Shown: positions 58,001 to 64,000 of the stretch, one piece after another
Layout of the letters: every line of letters starts with the position of its first letter
Numbering within the stretch: position 1 is the first letter of the stretch
Source: JAAYYY01 sp964602995
GTDB taxonomy: Bacteria > Chloroflexota > Anaerolineae > Promineifilales > Promineifilaceae
Direction of reading: 5' to 3'
NCBI GenBank assembly: GCA_964602995.1
Contig: CAZRTM010000003.1
Coordinates: 1 to 64,000 of the forward strand
DNA length: 64,000 bases
The notes under the pieces: generated by a model
What the model saw: the letters and a program-made list of their open reading frames with translations, nothing else
Database searches by the model: none
What the model was told of the DNA's origin: nothing
Position numbers and translations under genes: made by a program

Positions 58001-58429
58001 CTTTTCCCATCCTTTTTTCTAACTGGTTGTTTCAACGTCGCAACATTCGTCTGCAATCTGTATATCTTCTGATGGTTACTCAGCAGTTACCTCCCTCCTT
58101 TCATGATAGCCACAATACCCTGGTGACACAGAGATTGTGGGACACGGAACAGATTCAACGAGAAGTACCTCTCCATGATTGAAAAGGTACGAGTTGCGGA
58201 GTAGGTTGAACAATGAGGGGTGTGGTGAACACAGCATGTAACTCCTCGTAAGATTTGTCACAGCCGGTACCCGCAAACGTGCACAAGAAAAGCGGACGTT
58301 GTTGCTGCAGTTGTTACAGCATCCAGTGAGCATTCTGTAGGATTTATAGAGGCGATTCAACGGGTAGGGGGAAATTGTTTCAAATTGGAACGAGAGCCAA
58401 TGAGCTTTGTTTCGGTTTGAAACAAGAGG
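58001..58429. promoter_or_regulatory. Regulatory region between dhaR and glpF with paired GTTTC-N5-GRAAC elements
   Basis: This 429-bp gap should hold the glycerol operon promoter. Two matching dyads, GTTTC-N5-GGAAC (58377-58391) and GTTTC-N5-GAAAC (58409-58423), are 32 bp apart centre to centre (three helical turns), as expected for cooperative activator sites. They lie about 380-420 bp before glpF. I find no convincing -24/-12 (GG-N10-GC) sigma54 promoter on the minus strand and no near-consensus sigma70 promoter either. No coding frame in the gap looks real. Confidence 0.45.
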
Positions 58430-60433
58430 TCAGGAGGGAGGCGTTTTGAATAGATCAGCTTCAATATTGTATTGCTTCATTTTGCGCCACAAGGTTGTAC
58501 GCCCAATGCCTAGCTGTTCTGCCATCTTTGTTGGCTGCCCGGCGCAAGCCCAACCTGCGCGGATGATCGCTTCGCGTTCGGCCTCGGCAATGGAGAGGAG
58601 GGGCTGCGGTTCGGGCGAGTTCCCCGTGAGCACACGGCCTTCGCGGACAGGGCGGGGCAGGTCGAAGAGGCGTACGGTACCATCATTACTGTGGTTGAGC
58701 GCCCGCTCCAGCACGCTTTCCAGCTCACGCACATTACCGGGCCAGGGATAGCGGTTGAGGATGGCCATTACGTCGTCGCTGATCCAGGCTGCTCGTTTCT
58801 CAGTGCGGGTGATGCGCGCCAGGAATCGTTCAGCCAGAAGCGGAATGTCCTCTGCTCGCTCGCGCAGGGGCGGAATTGTAATGCTGAATACGCCGAAACG
58901 ATAGTAGAGGTGGGGCAGAAAGCTTCCTTCTCGCACGCGCTGTTGAAGGTCGGCAGTGGAGGCGGCGATAATGCGCACATCGACCGGAATGGAGCGGCGG
59001 CTGCCCAGGCGCATAATGTGTCCGGTCTCGATGAGGTGGAGAACGACAGCCTGCATTTCCAGCGACAGGTGTTCGACCTGATCCAGAAGCAAAGTGCCTC
59101 CGGCAGCCAGCTCAAATTTACTGGGCCGGCTGTTCCTGTTTCCTTCCTCGTCGTGGCCCAGGAATTCGCTGATCATCAGCTCGTGAGGGATGGCCTGGCA
59201 ATTGATGGCGATAAATGGCGCGTCGGCTGGCATACCGTCATTGTGGATGGCGCGGGCCAGGTGGTTCTTGCCCACGCCCCCTTCGCCGCGAATCAGCACG
59301 GGCGCTGTGCCTCGCGCCGCAATGCGGGCCTGCCGTAGCACTGCGCGCATGGCGCCTGACTGACTGGAACTGGCAATGTTGTCCAGGCTGAGGGTAGCCT
59401 TCACACCGATTTGCTGGTGTACCAAACGACGCACGTGCTCAATCGGGCGCAGCATTACGAGATTGCCAATATAGCGCTGGCCCTCGAAAACAGGGCGCAG
59501 GCTGACGAGGCAGTGCGCGCTGTGACCATCCAATTGTAGAACGGTATCCACGTCACGCAGCTCTGAGCGGTTGGCGGCAGCATCGGTGATGAGCGACGGG
59601 AAGGGCAAAGCCTCTGTGAAAGGTCGGCCCACAATGGAGGCAGGGTTGAGCTGCAAAATTTCACCAGCCGTGGGGTTGACATGATTGATGATGCCATTTT
59701 CGTTCCAGGAGATGATGCCCTCGGAAATGGCGCTCAGAATGGTTCGTACTTCGGTCAGATGCCTGTTAGCTTCTTCCACAAACCAATCTGTCTGTAACTG
59801 GTTGCTGATGGCGCGAGCGGCAGTCATCACCAGACCCAGGGTGTGTGAGCTGGCATTCTGCACAGAACCGACGATGCCTAGAATGCCAACGAGCGCAATG
59901 CGCCCGCGTACGTCGTGAATGGGAGCCGCGGTTGTGGTCAGCTCATGGTTGGCCTGGAAATAATGTTCAGCTCCTACCACCTGCATAGGCATGGCCGTGA
60001 TGCGGACCACACCAAGGGCGTTGGTTCCCAACTGTCCTTCGGACCAGTAGGCACCCTGACCCAGCCCACGCTGTTGTAGAGAGTGCACACGCTGGGGGTC
60101 GCCGACGACGTCGAGGACGCAGGCTGAAGCGTCCGCCAACAGAATGGCGCAATCAGAGCCTTCAATAAATTGGTGGATATCTTCCATAAGTGGGGCTGCC
60201 ACCCCGATTAGCGTGCTATGGGCGCGCAGGACCCGCTCCAGGGACGCTTTTTTCAGGCTTTTGGAGTGTGGTTCTGCCTCGTAATCGAGCCGCGGCAGGC
60301 AGCGCCGCCACGATTGCAAAACGGCGGGATCCAGGAATTTGCTTTCTTCAGAGTTGAGCTGTCCGGTTTCGACAAAGGAACGCCAGACCTCACTCAGGCG
60401 CTCCCATTGCACAGGATACGCGTCTGGTTGCAT
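58430..60433 (-). CDS. dhaR: DhaR-like AAA+ transcriptional regulator lacking the sigma54 loop
   Basis: A 667-residue regulator: N-terminal GAF-type sensor (about 80-215), PAS (about 225-335), AAA+ domain (about 350-580) and C-terminal Fis-type helix-turn-helix (TKMAEQLGIGRTTLWRKMKQY). Walker A is GEGGVGKN (383-390). The sigma54-contacting GAFTGA loop is missing: ISEFLGHDEEGN stands where ESELFGHEKGAFTGA is usual. Walker B reads LLLDQ (Gln452), losing the catalytic Glu. E. coli DhaR likewise works with sigma70, and its GAF/PAS part reads DhaK and DhaL. Located upstream of glpF-dhaKL, it most likely controls this locus. Confidence 0.88.
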   Translation of the reverse strand: MQPDAYPVQWERLSEVWRSFVETGQLNSEESKFLDPAVLQSWRRCLPRLDYEAEPHSKSLKKASLERVLRAHSTLIGVAAPLMEDIHQFIEGSDCAILLADASACVLDVVGDPQRVHSLQQRGLGQGAYWSEGQLGTNALGVVRITAMPMQVVGAEHYFQANHELTTTAAPIHDVRGRIALVGILGIVGSVQNASSHTLGLVMTAARAISNQLQTDWFVEEANRHLTEVRTILSAISEGIISWNENGIINHVNPTAGEILQLNPASIVGRPFTEALPFPSLITDAAANRSELRDVDTVLQLDGHSAHCLVSLRPVFEGQRYIGNLVMLRPIEHVRRLVHQQIGVKATLSLDNIASSSQSGAMRAVLRQARIAARGTAPVLIRGEGGVGKNHLARAIHNDGMPADAPFIAINCQAIPHELMISEFLGHDEEGNRNSRPSKFELAAGGTLLLDQVEHLSLEMQAVVLHLIETGHIMRLGSRRSIPVDVRIIAASTADLQQRVREGSFLPHLYYRFGVFSITIPPLRERAEDIPLLAERFLARITRTEKRAAWISDDVMAILNRYPWPGNVRELESVLERALNHSNDGTVRLFDLPRPVREGRVLTGNSPEPQPLLSIAEAEREAIIRAGWACAGQPTKMAEQLGIGRTTLWRKMKQYNIEADLFKTPPS

Positions 60434-60439
60434 ACGCTG

Positions 60440-60467
60440 ATGATACTGAGCGAGGGGCGTTTGTCAA
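60440..60467 (-). promoter_or_regulatory. Sigma70-type promoter for dhaR, predicting a leaderless mRNA
   Basis: Minus strand: -35 TTGACA (60462-60467), 16-bp spacer, -10 TATCAT (60440-60445). The predicted +1 is 60433, the A of the dhaR ATG, so the mRNA would be leaderless. No ribosome-binding site precedes the ATG. Confidence 0.6.
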
Positions 60468-60480
60468 AACGTTTGTACGA

Positions 60481-60518
60481 CCAGTTGGTAACTGGCTAAG
60501 CGATTCACCAAATCGCTT
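60481..60518 (-). repeat. Two adjacent inverted repeats between the M23 gene and dhaR
   Basis: AAGCGATT/AATCGCTT (60498-60505 and 60511-60518, 5-nt loop) begins at the M23 stop codon, and CCAGTT/AACTGG (60481-60486 and 60490-60495) follows. They lie between the M23 stop and the dhaR -35. They may be a T-less terminator for the M23 transcript or operator sites for dhaR. Confidence 0.45.
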
Positions 60519-61252
60519 TACGTGCCGGATGCTTCTTGCCGGCAGCCCACGGGCAACTCCCGGTTGCGCTCAAAAACAACATCCATGCCCAGATAGGGAG
60601 AGGGATCGACGGTATTGCCAAAGATCAATTCGTTGAGATAGTTGCCGTCACCATCGTCAAGAACTATCGAGAAGTGGAGGTGTGTCCAGACAGAGCGTAC
60701 GGGCGAGCCACTGTAATCCCCTGTGTAGCCCAGGAGGGTACCTTGCTCGACGAAAAACTCGCGTGTTCCCGGTGCGAAGGCAGGCTCGATAAAGTCATTC
60801 TTGCCCGATTTGTCAGCCATATGCGTGTAATAGAGCCAGATCTGGCGCTGCGGATTGAGGGGATCCTGGGGGACGCGCTGGATGAGTGTGCTTTTCCAAG
60901 TCGGCTCGCGGGTGATGTAACCGTCATAAGCAGCATAGACGGGCGTGACGCCCGGTTCGCCGTCGCTAAAGATATCTATGCCCTGATGGGGCTGTTCTTC
61001 TGAGTAGGGGCCGCCCGGATCGGCGTAGAATAAGCCGATGAAACCGTCAGCGGGCAAGATAAAGGGAGCGCCAGGGCATGCCTCCCGTTGCACGGTCATC
61101 AAGGATTGGCGCACCGCTTCATCACCGCGCCACCAGCGAAGCAGGGTCTGGCTGCCGGGGCTGTTTAGCCAACGCCAGGCCAACGAGATGAGCACAGCGG
61201 CGCCGGCCATGATTGCCAACAAGAGCAGCAAGATTTTCTGCCGTTGGCTCAT
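60518..61252 (-). CDS. Membrane-anchored M23 (LytM-type) metallopeptidase
   Basis: A 244-residue exported protein with an N-terminal transmembrane anchor (about 7-27) and an M23 zinc peptidase domain (about 65-225). Metal and catalytic motifs: HQGIDIFSD (His and Asp ligands), YYTHMAD (catalytic His), and WTHLHFSIV (H-x-H, catalytic and ligand His). M23 enzymes cut peptidoglycan cross-bridges or act as activators of other hydrolases. All expected residues are present. GGAG precedes the ATG. It overlaps the end of the upstream C45 gene as ATGA (61249-61252). Confidence 0.88.
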   Translation of the reverse strand: MSQRQKILLLLLAIMAGAAVLISLAWRWLNSPGSQTLLRWWRGDEAVRQSLMTVQREACPGAPFILPADGFIGLFYADPGGPYSEEQPHQGIDIFSDGEPGVTPVYAAYDGYITREPTWKSTLIQRVPQDPLNPQRQIWLYYTHMADKSGKNDFIEPAFAPGTREFFVEQGTLLGYTGDYSGSPVRSVWTHLHFSIVLDDGDGNYLNELIFGNTVDPSPYLGMDVVFERNRELPVGCRQEASGT

Positions 61253-62343
61253 TCAAGCTCCCCGAGATGGATGTGGGCATATTCATTCTCGCAAGGCGGA
61301 CCATCGCTGACCAACATCGACGCTTCATGGAGGTCGATGACGATACTGGTGACCGTCTCGTACTGTTCGTCAACGGGCGCGGAACGGTCCACGTGACGAC
61401 AAATCGAACGGGGGGGATTGGCATGGTCGCGCAGGGCGTCGAGAATGTTAGCGACGCTAATCCGTTCATGCTGCTCGAGTTGTGCTTCCATGCGTTCTTG
61501 CCGCAGGCATGAGTAGCCACGTATTTCATCTGAAGGTTCCTGGATGCCCAGTTGGTCTGGATCGATGAAATGGTTGGTGTGCACGAGGCAGCCATTTTGC
61601 CAGCCGAGCTGATTGGCGGCGCCTGGGGCGGCTTCGACGTCAATGGCCTGATCGGGCAGCGCTGCGATGAGGAAGTTGGCCGAACAAGAGATATCACCGC
61701 CGCTCGCGGCGCGCACAGCGTCGTCTAATGACTGCTGCTGCAGAATTTCGTAACAGCGAAGATGGAACGGCCGGCCCAGGCGCGCCCAGTCGTCCTCAGT
61801 GGTCGTAATGCCGTTGATGGCCAGGCCCACTCCTGCACTATTAAAACCGATCTTGCCGCCGAAGATGCCCGCCTCGGTGAAAGATAAGACTTGATGCCCC
61901 TCCGGCGTTTTTGTGTGCAAGAGCGCTCCTGCGACGTCAGGAATCCAGTCCCAGTTCTGCCCAAGGAGGAGGTGGCCATTCTCGGAACGGGCAGGGGCAA
62001 CGGCAAAGGCTGTGCAGCCGTCCTGGGCTGCCATTTCTCTAACGGCAAATTGGTAATAGAGGATTTCATAGCGCACATTGAGCGCTACGATTTCCTCAAA
62101 ACTCAATTCTGCACCCTCGGCAATGCCGCGCATGCCATCTTCATAGTCGCTGTTTTGTTCCTTTATTGCAGCGGCATAACGCCGAGCGCGCTGCAGCACT
62201 TCGTCCCTCGTCAGCGCGCCTTCCTGTAGGAAACGGTCGAAGTAGACCTCGATATTGTGGTGGATGCGCTGCCGCAGTTGCTGACCATGTTGCAGACCCT
62301 GTTCATAGGCAGAGCCGCTAAGATGAACGATTGGAAGTGTCAT
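61249..62343 (-). CDS. C45 family Ntn-hydrolase (acyl-CoA:6-aminopenicillanate acyltransferase-like)
   Basis: A 364-residue protein with the C45 layout: N-terminal helical region (SAYEQGLQHGQQLRQRI) and the autocatalytic Cys110 in AAQDGCTAFAVAP, followed by HLLLGQNWDW and GGKIGFNSAGVGLAINGI. In this family the Cys becomes the N-terminal nucleophile after self-cleavage; known reactions are acyl transfer and amide hydrolysis, and most bacterial members have unknown substrates. No signal peptide is seen, so it is probably cytosolic. GAAGGGA precedes ATG 62343. It is translationally coupled with the M23 gene. Confidence 0.85.
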   Translation of the reverse strand: MTLPIVHLSGSAYEQGLQHGQQLRQRIHHNIEVYFDRFLQEGALTRDEVLQRARRYAAAIKEQNSDYEDGMRGIAEGAELSFEEIVALNVRYEILYYQFAVREMAAQDGCTAFAVAPARSENGHLLLGQNWDWIPDVAGALLHTKTPEGHQVLSFTEAGIFGGKIGFNSAGVGLAINGITTTEDDWARLGRPFHLRCYEILQQQSLDDAVRAASGGDISCSANFLIAALPDQAIDVEAAPGAANQLGWQNGCLVHTNHFIDPDQLGIQEPSDEIRGYSCLRQERMEAQLEQHERISVANILDALRDHANPPRSICRHVDRSAPVDEQYETVTSIVIDLHEASMLVSDGPPCENEYAHIHLGELE

Positions 62344-62377
62344 CGGTTCCCTTCACTACCATCCTGGATGGGTAAAT

Positions 62378-62397
62378 GGCCGCCGGAAGCGGCGGCC
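62378..62397 (-). other. Perfect GC hairpin upstream of the C45 gene
   Basis: GGCCGCCG and CGGCGGCC pair over 8 bp with a CTTC tetraloop on the minus strand. It lies 34 bp before the C45 start. Nothing else clear is seen in the 184-bp gap 62344-62527. No T-run follows. Confidence 0.5.
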
Positions 62398-62527
62398 CGC
62401 AACCACGCTCGTTCAGAAACTTCCGAACGGGTACGGCGCGGGCCACGGGCTTCACGGTGGTGTGACTCTCATTTGTCTTTAGCATAGCGCGATCAGACAG
62501 ATCGTTCCAAGTTTCAGGGACCACCAG

Positions 62528-63607
62528 CTAGACAGGTGAGACGACTCTCTCAGAATCAGGCTCTTCAGCCTCTGCCTCGTCCCCGTCGTTGACTTCCTTC
62601 ATGTAATCAAGAGCGGCCGGCAGTGGCTTGAAGCCGAGTTGCAGGTTTAGCTGGAACATCGGATTGTTCTCTTCGTTATCGGTCACGATCGCGGCGTTGC
62701 CATACTCTTGGGCGTAACGAATGGCATGCACCTTCAGCGCGGTTGCGATACCGCGGCGGCGGTGGCTGCGCGCCACACCGGTAAGCCCTGTTTCCAGCAA
62801 CTTGCTGTTAGACAGGTTACGCCAGAGGACGCTCAGGCCGACATATTTGTCGCCGTCGAGGGCTACAAACCAGGCATCGGGTAGCAAGTTTGGACTACCC
62901 AGCGTCTGTTTTTCAAACTGTTCGAAGGGTCGCTTCGTCAGCGTGTCCGGCGTCGGCACGTCCTGCACCAGTTCCCACTCCAGTTCGTATAGCTTCCGTT
63001 TCCATTCGGGATCTTCCTCCCTGAGCTGGGCCATCGTCTTGATGGCAATGCCCGAATTGGCTACACGTTCCAGCTTCTCAGCAAAGCGCTCGGCATCGAA
63101 AGTCGCCGATTCCAGGCGCGAAACGGGGACGCGCATGACCTTCTTGTAACCCCGGTTCTCCAGGAAGTGGATGGCATCGGTGAAATGCTCTCTCGTGAAG
63201 CTGATCAGGAGGCGCGGTTCTCTCGGCTCCAGCTGTTCAAGGATGAAATCATACAAGGTGTTGCCAAAGCCCTGGCGTTGCGCTTTGGGATGGACCATCA
63301 CGCGCACAAAGTATTTGTCTGGTTTGAAGGACCATGTTGTATGCCCGTACATACCTACGGCGACGACTTCACCCTCATACTCACCGAGAAGGCGTTGGTG
63401 AAGGTACTTTGCATCGCGACTGCGATCGTAGTGCTTCCAGCCGGTTACTGACGAGGGGATGTCTGGCTCAAGCGCATTGGCGATGGCAACCAGCGCCTCG
63501 TAGTCTTTATCGCTTTCGAAATCAAACGGTCTAATCTTCATTTCTTTCTCTCTCGACTTCAGTTCAAGCGTGCTGTTCTTACGTTTACTATTCAGCTTTG
63601 CGTTCAT
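62528..63607 (-). CDS. Tandem GNAT-domain acetyltransferase
   Basis: A 359-residue protein with two GNAT domains. The N-terminal one (about 24-175) has MVHPKAQRQGFGNTLYDFIL as motif A (R/Q-x-x-G-x-G-type). The C-terminal one (about 190-335) has TGVARSHRRRGIATALKVHAI (R-R-G-I-A) and the late block NPMFQLNLQLGFKPL. Usually only one half is catalytic in such pairs; here both retain the glycine-rich loop. The first ATG (63607) has GGAGGAAGG upstream but adds a 22-residue charged extension; ATG 63541 is an alternative. The long form overlaps the HAD gene by 20 bp. Substrate unknown. Confidence 0.86.
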   Translation of the reverse strand: MNAKLNSKRKNSTLELKSREKEMKIRPFDFESDKDYEALVAIANALEPDIPSSVTGWKHYDRSRDAKYLHQRLLGEYEGEVVAVGMYGHTTWSFKPDKYFVRVMVHPKAQRQGFGNTLYDFILEQLEPREPRLLISFTREHFTDAIHFLENRGYKKVMRVPVSRLESATFDAERFAEKLERVANSGIAIKTMAQLREEDPEWKRKLYELEWELVQDVPTPDTLTKRPFEQFEKQTLGSPNLLPDAWFVALDGDKYVGLSVLWRNLSNSKLLETGLTGVARSHRRRGIATALKVHAIRYAQEYGNAAIVTDNEENNPMFQLNLQLGFKPLPAALDYMKEVNDGDEAEAEEPDSERVVSPV

Positions 63608-64000
63608 TACGGCCTTCCTCCATTGCCATTTCTGTCTTATCTGGCCTCACCCCAAGGGCAGCCAGTTCGGACACCACATCTACACCTGCCTGATAATGAA
63701 TTGCGGACATACCTACCTCCTTTGCTGCCCTGACGTTGGCTTCGTTATCGTCGATAAACACTGCTTCTTCGGGTTTGCGGCCCAGTCGCTCCAGCGTCAG
63801 CTCATATATTTCGGGAGCCGGTTTCATTACGCGCTCCTCGGCGGAACAGACAATCAGATCGAAGGCATCGGCAATCGGATAGTCATTGTCTAACGTGAGG
63901 CGCAGCCGGTCGGTGGCGTTGCTGATGATTGCCGTCTGGTACCGGGGGCGCAGGGAGCGAATGTAGCGCATCAGCTCTTCGTCCAGGACGTCTCCGGCCC
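63588..64000 (-). CDS. HAD family hydrolase, 5' end cut by window edge
   Basis: The frame is open to the right edge, so the N-terminus with the first catalytic Asp motif is missing. Visible motifs: motif II AIISNATDR (Ser/Thr), motif III Lys in ERVMKPAPEIYELTLERLG, and motif IV VFIDDNEANVRAAKEVGM (double Asp), the order of the haloacid dehalogenase HAD-IA group. It is a phosphatase or phosphoglucomutase-like enzyme of unknown substrate. The 3' end overlaps the tandem GNAT start region by 20 bp, indicating co-transcription. Confidence 0.9.
   Translation of the reverse strand, partial: AGDVLDEELMRYIRSLRPRYQTAIISNATDRLRLTLDNDYPIADAFDLIVCSAEERVMKPAPEIYELTLERLGRKPEEAVFIDDNEANVRAAKEVGMSAIHYQAGVDVVSELAALGVRPDKTEMAMEEGRNERKAE

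Noticed and set aside
58001..58429. Sigma54 (-24/-12) promoter upstream of glpF
   Set aside because: I found no GG-N10-GC pair with the expected flanking bases on the minus strand, and the regulator lacks GAFTGA.

Overview
This window is a dense bacterial chromosome segment of roughly 55-57% GC by eye. It has short gaps, many overlapping stop/start codons, many GTG and TTG starts and clear Shine-Dalgarno sites. I saw no insertion sequence, prophage, CRISPR array, tRNA or rRNA. The gene content fits a member of the Chloroflexota (an Anaerolineae/Caldilineae-type lineage): large orphan GAF-rich histidine kinases, a SAM-I riboswitch before metK, TrmFO, a fused hemC-hemD and a coproporphyrin-type heme pathway. 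That placement is inference from gene content, not from a marker tree.

Layout. 1-4185 (minus strand): partial radC, a 60-residue protein, a GNAT enzyme, an AI-2E family permease and a membrane-anchored proline dehydrogenase. 4582-8807 (plus): a GAF/PAS histidine kinase, an AAG-type DNA glycosylase and fabI. 8853-18097: a SAM-riboswitch-controlled metK, then ffh, rpsP, a KH protein, rimM, dprA, a mannose-1-phosphate guanylyltransferase and topA. 18190-25845: a two-gene ABC importer core, rseP, a HEAT-repeat protein, an AEC permease, a membrane-anchored MA-type peptidase and a TPR protein. 25968-33833: trmFO, an M28 lipoprotein peptidase, hflX (apparently starting at ATT), a small membrane protein, a PepT-like peptidase and an FHA/GAF histidine kinase.

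33826-44969 (minus) holds a complete heme route: an HTH protein, hemA, hemCD, hemB, hemQ, hemE, hemH and hemL behind a near-consensus promoter, with a protoporphyrinogen/coproporphyrinogen oxidase and a rhomboid protease just upstream. HemQ together with HemH and the oxidase points to the coproporphyrin-dependent branch. 45175-48225 (plus) holds an acyl-CoA dehydrogenase, a 37-residue membrane miniprotein and prfC.

48240-60433 (minus) is a glycerol/dihydroxyacetone locus: a DhaR-like regulator, glpF, dhaK, dhaL, glpK, a GlpA-type glycerol-3-phosphate dehydrogenase, three genes resembling succinate dehydrogenase subunits B, C and D with no subunit A, and a DhaM-HPr-Enzyme I fusion. Its most notable feature is that the GlpA flavoprotein sits where SdhA would be expected and GlpB/GlpC are absent. 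This suggests a glycerol-3-phosphate:quinone oxidoreductase built on a succinate-dehydrogenase-type iron-sulfur and membrane module. The DhaM fusion carries all three phosphotransfer proteins needed to run the Dha kinase from phosphoenolpyruvate. Glycerol entering through GlpF would reach DHAP through GlpK and GlpA, and dihydroxyacetone would reach DHAP through DhaKLM.

60518-64000 (minus): an M23 peptidase, a C45-family acyltransferase/peptidase, a tandem-GNAT protein and a HAD hydrolase that runs off the window.
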